Part shown: in pieces, positions 24,501 to 38,978 of the stretch
How the letters are laid out: every line of letters starts with the position of its first letter
Numbering within the stretch: position 1 is the stretch's first letter
Origin: Hippasteria phrygiana
Lineage: Eukaryota; Echinodermata; Asteroidea; Valvatida; Goniasteridae
Direction: 5' to 3'
NCBI GenBank assembly: GCA_037893225.1
Contig: JAZGUH010000550.1
Location: 1 to 64,000 of the forward strand
Length of the DNA: 64,000 bases
Notes under the pieces: generated by a model
Seen by the model: only the letters and a program-made list of their open reading frames with translations
What the model was told of the DNA's origin: nothing
The model's database searches: none
Program-made: the position numbers and the translations under genes

Positions 24501-27500
24501 CATGGAGCAATAAATAGAAGGTAATATGTACACAGATGTTGGCCGGAAAGAAAATAAACATTGCGAGGTTTGAATTTTCTCCACAAGTTTTAACTCTAAG
24601 AAGCCGCCGATGATTGCAACATGTAGCGCCAGATCTAAGCTATCCATACATGTCAAAATTACTGCATTTGGTTGATATTTCATGCAATTATGAATGAGTA
24701 AAGCAAGACCATACCCCAGGGAATTTGACAGGCATGGAGCAATAAATAAAAGGTAATATGCACACAGATGTTGGCCGGAAAGAAAATAAACATTGCGAGG
24801 TTTGAATTTTCTCCACAAGTTTTAACTCTAGGAAGCCGCCGATGATTGCAACATGTAGCGCCAGATCTAAGCTATCCATACATGTCAAAATTACTGAATT
24901 TGGTTGATATTTCATGCAATTATGAATGAGTAAAGCAAGTCCATACCCCAGGGAATTTGACATGCATGGAGCAATAAATAGACAGTAACATGTACACAGA
25001 TGTTGGCCGGAAAGAAAATAAACATTGCGAGGTTTGAATTTTCTCCACAAGTTTGAACTCTAAGAAGCCGCCGATGATTGCAACATGTAGCGCCAGATCT
25101 AAGCTATCCATACATGTCAAAATTACTGCATTTGGTTGATATTTCACGCAATTATGAATGAGTAAAGCAAGACCATACACCAGGGAATTTGACAGGCATG
25201 GAGCAATAAATAAAAGGTAATATGCACACAGATGTTGGCCGGAAAGAAAATAAACATTGCGAGGTTTGAATTTTCTCCACAAGTTTTAACTCTAGGAAGC
25301 CGCCGATGATTGCAACATGTAGCGCCAGATCTAAGCTATCCATACATGTCAAAATTACTGAATTTGGTTGATATTTCATGCAATTATGAATGAGTAAAGC
25401 AAGTCCATACCCCAGGGAATTTGACATGCATGGAGCAATAAATAGACAGTAACATGTACACAGATGTTGGCCGGAAAGAAAATAAACATTGCGAGGTTTG
25501 AATTTTCTCCACAAGTTTGAACTCTAAGAAGCCGCCGATGATTGCAACATGTAGCGCCAGATCTAAGCTATCCATACATGTCAAAATTACTGCATTTGGT
25601 TGATATTTCACGCAATTATGAATGAGTAAAGCAAGACCATACACCAGGGAATTTGACAGGCATGGAGCAATAAATAAAAGGTAATATGTACACAGATGTT
25701 GGCCAGAAAGAAAATAAACATTGCGAGGTCTGAATTTTCTCCACAAGTGTTAACTCTAAGAAGCCGCCGATGATTGCAACATGTAGCGCCAGATCTAAGC
25801 TATCCATACATGTCAAAATTACTGCATTTGGTTGATATTTCATGCAATTATGAATGAATGAAGCAAGTCCATACCCCAGGGAATTTGACATGCATGGAGC
25901 AATAAATAGAAGGTAATATGTACACAGATGTTGGCCGGAAAGAAAATAAACATTGCGAGGTTTGAATTTTCTCCACAAGTTTTAACTCTAGGAAGCCGCC
26001 GATGATTGCAACATGTAGCGCCAGATCTAAGCTATACATACATGTCAAAATTACTGGATTTGGTTGATATTTCATGCAATTATGAATGAGTAAAGCAAGT
26101 CCATACCCCAGGGAATTTGACATGCATGGAGCAATAAATAGACGGTAATATGTACACAGATGTTGGCCGGAAAGAAAATAAACATGGCGAGGTTTGAATT
26201 TTCTCCACAAGTTTGAACTCTAAGAAGCCGCCGATGATTGCAACATGTAGCGCCAGATCTAAGCTATCCATACATGTCAAAATTACTGAATTTGGTTGAT
26301 ATTTCATGCAATTATGAATGAATAAAGCAAGTCCATACCCCAGGGAATTTGACATGCATGGAGCAATAAATAGAAGGTAATATGTACACAGATGTTGGCC
26401 GGAAAGAAAATAAACATTGCGAGGTTTGAATTTTCTCCACAAGTTTTAACTCTAGGAAGCCGCCGATGATTGCAACATGTAGCGCCAGATCTAAGCTATA
26501 CATACATGTCAAAATTACTGCATTTGGTTGATATTTCATGCAATTATGAATGAGTAAAGCAAGTCCATACCCCAGGGAATTTGACATGCATGGAGCAATA
26601 AATAGACGGTAATATGTACACAGATGTTGGCCGGAAAGAAAATAAACATTGCGAGGTTTGAATTTTCTCCACAAGTTTTAACTCTAGGAAGCCGCCGATG
26701 ATTGCAACATGTAGCGCCAGATCTAAGCTATCCATACATGTCAAAATTACTGAATTTGGTTGATATTTCATGCAATTATGAATGAGTAAAGCAAGACCAT
26801 ACCCCAGGGAATTTGACAGGCATGGAGCAATAAATAGACGGTAATATGTACACAGATGTTGGCCGGAAAGAAAATAAACATTGCGAGGTTTGAATTTTCT
26901 CCACAAGTTTGAACTCTAGGAAGCCGCCGATGATTGCAACATGTAGCGCCAGATCTAAGCTATCCATACATGTCAAAATTACTGCATTTGGTTGATATTT
27001 CATGCAATTATGAATGAGTAAAGCAAGACCATACCCCAGGGAATTTGACAGGCATGGAGCAATAAATAAAAGGTAATATGCACACAGATGTTGGCCGGAA
27101 AGAAAATAAACATTGCGAGGTTTGAATTTTCTCCACAAGTTTTAACTCTAGGAAGCCGCCGATGATTGCAACATGTAGCGCCAGATCTAAGCTATCCATA
27201 CATGTCAAAATTACTGAATTTGGTTGATATTTCATGCAATTATGAATGAGTAAAGCAAGACCATACCCCAGGGAATTTGACAGGCATGGAGCAATAAATA
27301 AAAGGTAATATGCACACAGATGTTGGCCGGAAAGAAAATAAACATTGCGAGGTTTGAATTTTCTCCACAAGTTTGAAGTCTAAGAAGCCGCCGATGATTG
27401 CAACATGTAGCGCCAGATCTAAGCTATCCATACATGTCAAAATTACTGCATTTGGTTGATATTTCATGCAATTATGAATGAGTAAAGCAAGACCATACCC

Positions 27501-28540
27501 CAGGGAATTTGACAGGCATGGAGCAATAAATAAAAGGTAATATGCACACAGATGTTGGCCGGAAAGAAAATAAACATTGCGAGGTTTGAATTTTCTCCAC
27601 AAGTTTTAACTCTAGGAAGCCGCCGATGATTGCAACATGTAGCGCCAGATCTAAGCTATCCATACATGTCACAATTACTGCATTTGGTTGATATTTCATG
27701 CAATTATGAATGAGTAAAGCAAGTCCATACCCCAGGGAATTTGACATGCATGGAGCAATAAATAGAAGGTAATATGTACACAGATGTTGGCCGGAAAGAA
27801 AATAAACATTGCGAGGTTTGAATTTTCTCCACAAGTTTGAACTCTAGGAAGCCGCCGATGATTGCAACATGTAGCGCCAGATCTAAGCTATCCATACATG
27901 TCAAAATTACTGCATTTGGTTGATATTTCATGCAATTATGAATGAGTAAAGCAAGACCATACCCCAGGGAATTTGACATGCATGGAGCAATAAATAGAAG
28001 GTAATATGTACACAGATGTTGGCCGGAAAGAAAATAAACATTGCGAGGTTTGAATTTTCTCCACAAGTGTTAACTCTAAGAAGCCGCCGATGATTGCAAC
28101 ATGTAGCGCCAGATCTAAGCTATCCATACATGTCAAAATTACTGCATTTGGTTGATATTTCATGCAATTATGAATGAATGAAGCAAGTCCATACCCCAGG
28201 GAATTTGACATGCATGGAGCAATAAATAGAAGGTAATATGTACACAGATGTTGGCCGGAAAGAAAATAAACATTGTGAGGTTTGAATTTTCTCCACAAGT
28301 TTTAACTCTAGGAAGCCGCCGATGATTGCAACATGTAGCGCCAGATCTAAGCTATACATACATGTCAAAATTACTGGATTTGGTTGATATTTCATGCAAT
28401 TATGAATGAGTAAAGCAAGTCCATACCCCAGGGAATTTGACATGCATGGAGCAATAAATAGACGGTAATATGTACACAGATGTTGGCCGGAAAGAAAATA
28501 AACATTGCGAGGTTTGAATTTTCTCCACAAGTTTGAACTC

Positions 28541-31500
28541 TAAGAAGCCGCCGATGATTGCAACATGTAGCGCCAGATCTAAGCTATCCATACATGTCAA
28601 AATTACTGAATTTGGTTGATATTTCATGCAATTATGAATGAATAAAGCAAGTACATACCCCAGGGAATTTGACATGCATGGAGCAATAAATAGAAGGTAA
28701 TATGTACACAGATGTTGGCCGGAAAGAAAATAAACATTGCGAGGTTTGAATTTTCTCCACAAGTTTTAACTCTAGGAAGCCGCCGATGATTGCAACATGT
28801 AGCGCCAGATCTAAGCTATACATACATGTCAAAATTACTGGATTTGGTTGATATTTCATGCAATTATGAATGAGTAAAGCAAGTCCATACCCCAGGGAAT
28901 TTGACATGCATGGAGCAATAAATAGACGGTAATATGTACACAGATGTTGGCCGGAAAGAAAATAAACATTGCGAGGTTTGAATTTTCTCCACAAGTTTGA
29001 ACTCTAAGAAGCCGCCGATGATTGCAACATGTAGCGCCAGATCTAAGATATCCATACATGTCAAAATTACTGCATTTGGTTGATATTTCATGCAATTATG
29101 AATGAGTAAAGCAAGTCCATACCCCAGGGAATTTGACAGGCATGGAGCAATAAATAGAAGGTAATATGCACACAGATGTTGGCCGGAAAGAAAATAAACA
29201 TTGCGAGGTTTGAATTTTCTCCACAAGTTTTAACTCTAGGAAGCCGCCGATGATTGCAACATGTAGCGCCAGATCTAAGCTATCCATACATGTCACAATT
29301 ACTGCATTTGGTTGATATTTCATGCAATTATGAATGAGTAAAGCAAGTCCATACCCCAGGGAATTTGACATGCATGGAGCAATAAATAGACGGTAATATG
29401 TACACAGATGTTGGCCGGAAAGAAAATAAACATTGCGAGGTTTGAATTTTCTCCACAAGTTTGAACTCTAAGAAGCCGCCGATGATTGCAACATGTAGCG
29501 CCAGATCTAAGCTATCCATACATGTCAAAATTACTGCATTTGGTTGATATTTCATGCAATTATGAATGAGTAAAGCAAGACCATACCCCAGGGAATTTGA
29601 CAGGCATGGAGCAATAAATAAAAGGTAATATGCACACAGATGTTGGCCGGAAAGAAAATAAACATTGCGAGGTTTGAATTTTCTCCACAAGTTTTAACTC
29701 TAGGAAGCCGCCGATGATTGCAACATGTAGCGCCAGATCTAAGCTATCCATACATGTCAAAATTACTGAATTTGGTTGATATTTCATGCAATTATGAATG
29801 AGTAAAGCAAGTCCATACCCCAGGGAATTTGACATGCATGGAGCAATAAATAGACAGTAACATGTACACAGATGTTGGCCGGAAAGAAAATAAACATTGC
29901 GAGGTTTGAATTTTCTCCACAAGTTTGAACTCTAAGAAGCCGCCGATGATTGCAACATGTAGCGCCAGATCTAAGCTATCCATACATGTCAAAATTACTG
30001 CATTTGGTTGATATTTCATGCAATTATGAATGAATAAAGCAAGTACATACCCCAGGGAATTTGACATGCATGGAGCAATAAATAGAAGGTAATATGTACA
30101 CAGATGTTGGCCGGAAAGAAAATAAACATTGCGAGGTTTGAATTTTCTCCACAAGTTTTAACTCTAGGAAGCCGCCGATGATTGCAACATGTAGCGCCAG
30201 ATCTAAGCTATACATACATGTCAAAATTACTGGATTTGGTTGATATTTCATGCAATTATGAATGAGTAAAGCAAGTCCATACCCCAGGGAATTTGACATG
30301 CATGGAGCAATAAATAGACGGTAATATGTACACAGATGTTGGCCGGAAAGAAAATAAACATTGCGAGGTTTGAATTTTCTCCACAAGTTTGAATTCTAAG
30401 AAGCCGCCGATGATTGCAACATGTAGCGCCAGATCTAAGCTATCCATACATGTCAAAATTACTGCATTTGGTTGATATTTCATGCAATTATGAATGAGTA
30501 AAGCAAGACCATACCCCAGGGAATTTGACAGGCATGGAGCAATAAATAGAAGGTAATATGCACACAGATGTTGGCCGGAAAGAAAATAAACATTGCGAGG
30601 TTTGAATTTTCTCCACAAGTTTTAACTCTAGGAAGCCGCCGATGATTGCAACATGTAGCGCCAGATCTAAGCTATCCATACATGTCACAATTACTGCATT
30701 TGGTTGATATTTCATGCAATTATGAATGAGTAAAGCAAGTCCATACCCCAGGGAATTTGACATGCATGGAGCAATAAATAGACGGTAATATGTACACAGA
30801 TGTTGGCCGGAAAGAAAATAAACATTGCGAGGTTTGAATTTTCTCCACAAGTTTGAACTCTAAGAAGCCGCCGATGATTGCAACATGTAGCGCCAGATCT
30901 AAGCTATCCATACATGTCAAAATTACTGCATTTGGTTGATATTTCATGCAATTATGAATGAGTAAAGCAAGACCATACCCCAGGGAATTTGACAGGCATG
31001 GAGCAATAAATAAAAGGTAATATGCACACAGATGTTGGCCGGAAAGAAAATAAACATTGCGAGGTTTGAATTTTCTCCACAAGTTTTAACTCTAGGAAGC
31101 CGCCGATGATTGCAACATGTAGCGCCAGATCTAAGCTATCCATACATGTCAAAATTACTGAATTTGGTTGATATTTCATGCAATTATGAATGAGTAAAGC
31201 AAGTCCATACCCCAGGGAATTTGACATGCATGGAGCAATAAATAGACAGTAACATGTACACAGATGTTGGCCGGAAAGAAAATAAACATTGCGAGGTTTG
31301 AATTTTCTCCACAAGTTTGAACTCTAAGAAGCCGCCGATGATTGCAACATGTAGCGCCAGATCTAAGCTATCCATACATGTCAAAATTACTGCATTTGGT
31401 TGATATTTCACGCAATTATGAATGAGTAAAGCAAGACCATACACCAGGGAATTTGACAGGCATGGAGCAATAAATAAAAGGTAATATGTACACAGATGTT

Positions 31501-32484
31501 GGCCGGAAAGAAAATAAACATTGCGAGGTTTGAATTTTCTCCACAAGTTTGAACTCTAAGAAGCCGCCGATGATTGCAACATGTAGCGCCAGATCTAAGC
31601 TATCCATACATGTCAAAATTACTGCATTTGGTTGATATTTCATGCAATTATGAATGAGTAAAGCAAGACCATACCTCAGGGAATTTGACAGGCATGGAGC
31701 AATAAATAAAAGGTAATATGCACACAGATGTTGGCCGGAAAGAAAATAAACATTGCGAGGTTTGAATTTTCTCCACAAGTTTTAACTCTAGGAAGCCGCC
31801 GATGATTGCAACATGTAGCGCCAGATCTAAGCTATCCATACATGTCAAAATTACTGAATTTGGTTGATATTTCATGCAATTATGAATGAGTAAAGCAAGT
31901 CCATACCCCAGGGAATTTGACATGCATGGAGCAATAAATAGACAGTAACATGTACACAGATGTTGGCCGGAAAGAAAATAAACATTGCGAGGTTTGAATT
32001 TTCTCCACAAGTTTGAACTCTAAGAAGCCGCCGATGATTGCAACATGTAGCGCCAGATCTAAGCTATCCATACATGTCAAAATTACTGCATTTGGTTGAT
32101 ATTTCACGCAATTATGAATGAGTAAAGCAAGACCATACACCAGGGAATTTGACAGGCATGGAGCAATAAATAAAAGGTAATATGTACACAGATGTTGGCC
32201 AGAAAGAAAATAAACATTGCGAGGTCTGAATTTTCTCCACAAGTGTTAACTCTAAGAAGCCGCCGATGATTGCAACATGTAGCGCCAGATCTAAGCTATC
32301 CATACATGTCAAAATTACTGCATTTGGTTGATATTTCATGCAATTATGAATGAATGAAGCAAGTCCATACCGCAGGGAATTTGACATGCATGGAGCAATA
32401 AATAGAAGGTAATATGTACACAGATGTTGGCCGGAAAGAAAATAAACATTGCGAGGTTTGAATTTTCTCCACAAGTTTTAACTC
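28541..32484. repeat. 17-mer HOR (3,944 bp), copy 3, single in U2
   Basis: Same monomer order as copies 1 and 2. It has g at 29060 where both U1 copies have a, and t at 30395 ('gaattct') where both have c. Its left flank is that of copy 1 and its right flank is that of copy 2, as expected if the U1 pair arose by tandem duplication of one unit. Confidence 0.88.
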
Positions 32485-33412
32485 TAGGAAGCCGCCGATG
32501 ATTGCAACATGTAGCGCCAGATCTAAGCTATACATACATGTCAAAATTACTGGATTTGGTTGATATTTCATGCAATTATGAATGAGTAAAGCAAGTCCAT
32601 ACCCCAGGGAATTTGACATGCATGGAGCAATAAATAGACGGTAATATGTACACAGATGTTGGCCGGAAAGAAAATAAACATTGCGAGGTTTGAATTTTCT
32701 CCACAAGTTTGAACTCTAAGAAGCCGCCGATGATTGCAACATGTAGCGCCAGATCTAAGCTATCCATACATGTCAAAATTACTGAATTTGGTTGATATTT
32801 CATGCAATTATGAATGAGTAAAGCAAGTCCATACCCCAGGGAATTTGACATGCATGGAGCAATAAATAGACAGTAACATGTACACAGATGTTGGCCGGAA
32901 AGAAAATAAACATTGCGAGGTTTGAATTTTCTCCACAAGTTTGAACTCTAAGAAGCCGCCGATGATTGCAACATGTAGCGCCAGATCTAAGCTATCCATA
33001 CATGTCAAAATTACTGCATTTGGTTGATATTTCACGCAATTATGAATGAGTAAAGCAAGACCATACACCAGGGAATTTGACAGGCATGGAGCAATAAATA
33101 GACGGTAATATGTACACAGATGTTGGCCAGAAAGAAAATAAACATTGCGAGGTCTGAATTTTCTCCACAAGTGTTAACTCTAAGAAGCCGCCGATGATTG
33201 CAACATGTAGCGCCAGATCTAAGCTATCCATACATGTCAAAATTACTGCATTTGGTTGATATTTCATGCAATTATGAATGAATGAAGCAAGTCCATACCG
33301 CAGGGAATTTGACATGCATGGAGCAATAAATAGAAGGTAATATGTACACAGATGTTGGCCGGAAAGAAAATAAACATTGCGAGGTTTGAATTTTCTCCAC
33401 AAGTTTTAACTC

Positions 33413-33643
33413 TAGGAAGCCGCCGATGATGCAACATGTAGCGCCAGATCTAAGCTATACATACATGTCAAAATTACTGGATTTGGTTGATATTTCATGC
33501 AATTATGAATGAGTAAAGCAAGTCCATACCCCAGGGAATTTGACATGCATGGAGCAATAAATAGACGGTAATATGTACACAGATGTTGGCCGGAAAGAAA
33601 ATAAACATTGCGAGGTTTGAATTTTCTCCACAAGTTTGAACTC
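33413..33643. repeat. 231-bp m5 monomer, deletion lineage 1, copy 2
   Basis: Same missing t as at 21350, exactly 12,063 bp downstream of it. The U1-U2 duplication therefore copied this monomer. Confidence 0.92.
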
Positions 33644-36600
33644 TAAGAAGCCGCCGATGATTGCAACATGTAGCGCCAGATCTAAGCTATCCATACATGT
33701 CAAAATTACTGAATTTGGTTGATATTTCATGCAATTATGAATGAATAAAGCAAGTACATACCCCAGGGAATTTGACATGCATGGAGCAATAAATAGAAGG
33801 TAATATGTACACAGATGTTGGCCGGAAAGAAAATAAACATTGCGAGGTTTGAATTTTCTCCACAAGTTTTAACTCTAGGAAGCCGCCGATGATTGCAACA
33901 TGTAGCGCCAGATCTAAGCTATACATACATGTCAAAATTACTGGATTTGGTTGATATTTCATGCAATTATGAATGAGTAAAGCAAGTCCATACCCCAGGG
34001 AATTTGACATGCATGGAGCAATAAATAGACGGTAATATGTACACAGATGTTGGCCGGAAAGAAAATAAACATTGCGAGGTTTGAATTTTCTCCACAAGTT
34101 TGAACTCTAAGAAGCCGCCGATGATTGCAACATGTAGCGCCAGATCTAAGCTATCCATACATGTCAAAATTACTGCATTTGGTTGATATTTCATGCAATT
34201 ATGAATGAGTAAAGCAAGACCATACCCCAGGGAATTTGACAGGCATGGAGCAATAAATAGAAGGTAATATGCACACAGATGTTGGCCGGAAAGAAAATAA
34301 ACATTGCGAGGTTTGAATTTTCTCCACAAGTTTTAACTCTAGGAAGCCGCCGATGATTGCAACATGTAGCGCCAGATCTAAGCTATCCATACATGTCACA
34401 ATTACTGCATTTGGTTGATATTTCATGCAATTATGAATGAGTAAAGCAAGTCCATACCCCAGGGAATTTGACATGCATGGAGCAATAAATAGACGGTAAT
34501 ATGTACACAGATGTTGGCCGGAAAGAAAATAAACATTGCGAGGTTTGAATTTTCTCCACAAGTTTGAACTCTAAGAAGCCGCCGATGATTGCAACATGTA
34601 GCGCCAGATCTAAGCTATCCATACATGTCAAAATTACTGCATTTGGTTGATATTTCATGCAATTATGAATGAGTAAAGCAAGACCATACCCCAGGGAATT
34701 TGACAGGCATGGAGCAATAAATAAAAGGTAATATGCACACAGATGTTGGCCGGAAAGAAAATAAACATTGCGAGGTTTGAATTTTCTCCACAAGTTTTAA
34801 CTCTAGGAAGCCGCCGATGGTTGCAACATGTAGCGCCAGATCTAAGCTATCCATACATGTCAAAATTACTGAATTTGGTTGATATTTCATGCAATTATGA
34901 ATGAGTAAAGCAAGTCCATACCCCAGGGAATTTGACATGCATGGAGCAATAAATAGACAGTAACATGTACACAGATGTTGGCCGGAAAGAAAATAAACAT
35001 TGCGAGGTTTGAATTTTCTCCACAAGTTTGAACTCTAAGAAGCCGCCGATGATTGCAACATGTAGCGCCAGATCTAAGCTATCCATACATGTCAAAATTA
35101 CTGCATTTGGTTGATATTTCACGCAATTATGAATGAGTAAAGCAAGACCATACACCAGGGAATTTGACAGGCATGGAGCAATAAATAAAAGGTAATATGT
35201 ACACAGATGTTGGCCGGAAAGAAAATAAACATTGCGAGGTTTGAATTTTCTACACAAGTTTGAACTCTAGGAAGCCGCCGATGATTGCAACATGTAGCGC
35301 CAGATCTAAGCTATCCATACATGTCAAAATTACTGAATTTGGTTGATATTTCATGCAATTATGAATGAGTAAAGCAAGTCCATACCCCAGGGAATTTGAC
35401 ATGCATGGAGCAATAAATAGACAGTAACATGTACACAGATGTTGGCCGGAAAGAAAATAAACATTGCGAGGTTTGAATTTTCTCCACAAGTTTGAACTCT
35501 AAGAAGCCGCCGATGATTGCAACATGTAGCGCCAGATCTAAGCTATCCATACATGTCAAAATTACTGCATTTGGTTGATATTTCACGCAATTATGAATGA
35601 GTAAAGCAAGACCATACACCAGGGAATTTGACAGGCATGGAGCAATAAATAAAAGGTAATATGTACACAGATGTTGGCCAGAAAGAAAATAAACATTGCG
35701 AGGTCTGAATTTTCTCCACAAGTGTTAACTCTAAGAAGCCGCCGATGATTGCAACATGTAGCGCCAGATCTAAGCTATCCATACATGTCAAAATTACTGC
35801 ATTTGGTTGATATTTCATGCAATTATGAATGAATGAAGCAAGTCCATACCGCAGGGAATTTGACATGCATGGAGCAATAAATAGAAGGTAATATGTACAC
35901 AGATGTTGGCCGGAAAGAAAATAAACATTGCGAGGTTTGAATTTTCTCCACAAGTTTTAACTCTAGGAAGCCGCCGATGATTGCAACATGTAGCGCCAGA
36001 TCTAAGCTATACATACATGTCAAAATTACTGGATTTGGTTGATATTTCATGCAATTATGAATGAGTAAAGCAAGTCCATACCCCAGGGAATTTGACATGC
36101 ATGGAGCAATAAATAGACGGTAATATGTACACAGATGTTGGCCGGAAAGAAAATAAACATTGCGAGGTTTGAATTTTCTCCACAAGTTTGAACTCTAAGA
36201 AGCCGCCGATGATTGCAACATGTAGCGCCAGATCTAAGCTATCCATACATGTCAAAATTACTGAATTTGGTTGATATTTCATGCAATTATGAATGAATAA
36301 AGCAAGTACATACCCCAGGGAATTTGACATGCATGGAGCAATAAATAGAAGGTAATATGTACACAGATGTTGGCCGGAAAGAAAATAAACATTGCGAGGT
36401 TTGAATTTTCTCCACAAGTGTTAACTCTAAGAAGCCGCCGATGATTGCAACATGTAGCGCCAGATCTAAGCTATCCATACATGTCAAAATTACTGCATTT
36501 GGTTGATATTTCATGCAATTATGAATGAATGAAGCAAGTCCATACCCCAGGGAATTTGACATGCATGGAGCAATAAATAGAAGGTAATATGTACACAGAT

Positions 36601-36659
36601 GTTGGCCGGAAAGAAAATAAACATTGCGAGGTTTGAATTTTCTCCACAAGTTTTAACTC

Positions 36660-38978
36660 TAGGAAGCCGCCGATGATTGCAACATGTAGCGCCAGATCTA
36701 AGCTATACATACATGTCAAAATTACTGGATTTGGTTGATATTTCATGCAATTATGAATGAGTAAAGCAAGTCCATACCCCAGGGAATTTGACATGCATGG
36801 AGCAATAAATAGACGGTAATATGTACACAGATGTTGGCCGGAAAGAAAATAAACATTGCGAGGTTTGAATTTTCTCCACAAGTTTGAACTCTAAGAAGCC
36901 GCCGATGATTGCAACATGTAGCGCCAGATCTAAGCTATCCATACATGTCAAAATTACTGAATTTGGTTGATATTTCATGCAATTATGAATGAATAAAGCA
37001 AGTACATACCCCAGGGAATTTGACATGCATGGAGCAATAAATAGAAGGTAATATGTACACAGATGTTGGCCGGAAAGAAAATAAACATTGCGAGGTTTGA
37101 ATTTTCTCCACAAGTTTTAACTCTAGGAAGCCGCCGATGATTGCAACATGTAGCGCCAGATCTAAGCTATCCATACATGTCAAAATTACTGGATTTGGTT
37201 GATATTTCATGCAATTATGAATGAGTAAAGCAAGACCATACCCCAGGGAATTTGACAGGCATGGAGCAATAAATAGACGGTAATATGTACACAGATGTTG
37301 GCCGGAAAGAAAATAAACATTGCGAGGTTTGAATTTTCTCCACAAGTTTGAACTCTAGGAAGCCGCCGATGATTGCAACATGTAGCGCCAGATCTAAGCT
37401 ATCCATACATGTCAAAATTACTGCATTTGGTTGATATTTCATGCAATTATGAATGAGTAAAGCAAGACCATACCCCAGGGAATTTGACAGGCATGGAGCA
37501 ATAAATAAAAGGTAATATGCACACAGATGTTGGCCGGAAAGAAAATAAACATTGCGAGGTTTGAATTTTCTCCACAAGTTTTAACTCTAGGAAGCCGCCG
37601 ATGATTGCAACATGTAGCGCCAGATCTAAGCTATCCATACATGTCAAAATTACTGAATTTGGTTGATATTTCATGCAATTATGAATGAGTAAAGCAAGAC
37701 CATACCCCAGGGAATTTGACAGGCATGGAGCAATAAATAAAAGGTAATATGCACACAGATGTTGGCCGGAAAGAAAATAAACATTGCGAGGTTTGAATTT
37801 TCTCCACAAGTTTTAACTCTAAGAAGCCGCCGATAATTGCAACATGTAGCGCCAGATCTAAGCTATCCATACATGTCAAAATTACTGTATTTGATTGATA
37901 TTTCATGCAATTATGAATGAGTAAAGCAAGTCATACCCCAGGGAATTTGACAGGCATGGAGCAATAAATAGAAGGTAATATGCACACAGATGTTGGCCGG
38001 AAAGAAAATAAACATTGCGAGGTTTGAATTTTCTCCACAAGTTTGAAGTCTAAGAAGCCGCCGATGATTGCAACATGTAGCGCCAGATCTAAGCTATCCA
38101 TACATGTCAAAATTACTGCATTTGGTTGATATTTCATGCAATTATGAATGAGTAAAGCAAGACCATACCCCAGGGAATTTGACAGGCATGGAGCAATAAA
38201 TAAAAGGTAATATGCACACAGATGTTGGCCGGAAAGAAAATAAACATTGCGAGGTTTGAATTTTCCCCACAAGTTTTAACTCTAGGAAGCCGCCGATGAT
38301 TGCAACATGTAGCGCCAGATCTAAGCTATCCATACATGTCACAATTACTGCATTTGGTTGATATTTCATGCAATTATGAATGAGTAAAGCAAGTCCATAC
38401 CCCAGGGAATTTGACATGCATGGAGCAATAAATAGAAGGTAATATGTACACAGATGTTGGCCGGAAAGAAAATAAACATTGCGAGGTTTGAATTTTCTCC
38501 ACAAGTTTGAACTCTAGGAAGCCGCCGATGATTGCAACATGTAGCGCCAGATCTAAGCTATCCATACATGTCAAAATTACTGCATTTGGTTGATATTTCA
38601 TGCAATTATGAATGAGTAAAGCAAGACCATACCCCAGGGAATTTGACATGCATGGAGCAATAAATAGAAGGTAATATGTACACAGATGTTGGCCGGAAAG
38701 AAAATAAACATTGCGAGGTTTGAATTTTCTCCACAAGTGTTAACTCTAAGAAGCCGCCGATGATTGCAACATGTAGCGCCAGATCTAAGCTATCCATACA
38801 TGTCAAAATTACTGCATTTGGTTGATATTTCATGCAATTATGAATGAATGAAGCAAGTCCATACCCCAGGGAATTTGACATGCATGGAGCAATAAATAGA
38901 AGGTAATATGTACACAGATGTTGGCCGGAAAGAAAATAAACATTGCGAGGTTTGAATTTTCTCCACAAGTTTTAACTC
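36660..38978. repeat. 10-mer HOR (2,319 bp), block B1
   Basis: Order: m5, m6, m8 (g69), m1 (g3), m9, m12, m10 (c216), m7 variant, m11, m4. It equals part of the L section of U2 (26685-28540) with m12 added between m9 and m10, and m5-m6 placed in front. Confidence 0.87.
37820..38050. repeat. 231-bp type m12 monomer, deletion lineage 2, copy 1
   Basis: One c is missing in 'agtccatac' (reads 'agtcatac'). It also carries a16 ('gataattg'), t69 and a74 ('ctgtatttgattg'). The left part resembles monomer 1 of the window; the right part (g135, 'agaagg', c165) resembles m13. Confidence 0.92.

Larger units (their letters stand above)
8590..24596. repeat. Macro-unit U1, 69 monomers (16,007 bp)
   Basis: Built of 17 monomers (8590-12533), then a 17-mer twice (12534-16477 and 16478-20421), then 18 monomers (20422-24596). 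The first part matches 24597-28540 at offset 16,007, and the last part matches 32485-36659 at offset 12,063. Matching marker states run from about 8585 to 16397 (offset 16,007) and from about 16366 to 24598 (offset 12,063). I noticed only two differences in these stretches: 13053/16997 a versus 29060 g, and t at 30395 versus c. Confidence 0.9.
24597..36659. repeat. Macro-unit U2, 52 monomers (12,063 bp)
   Basis: Same left (17 monomers), middle (one 17-mer, 28541-32484) and right (18 monomers) parts as U1, with the middle present once. Private marks of U1 are repeated at the expected offsets: t201-type loss of CpG at 12269 and 28276, g17 at 22757 and 34820, a217 ('tctacac') at 23189 and 35252, and the one-base deletion in the monomers at 21350 and 33413. 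The join to U1 lies between 24592 and 24598. Confidence 0.9.
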
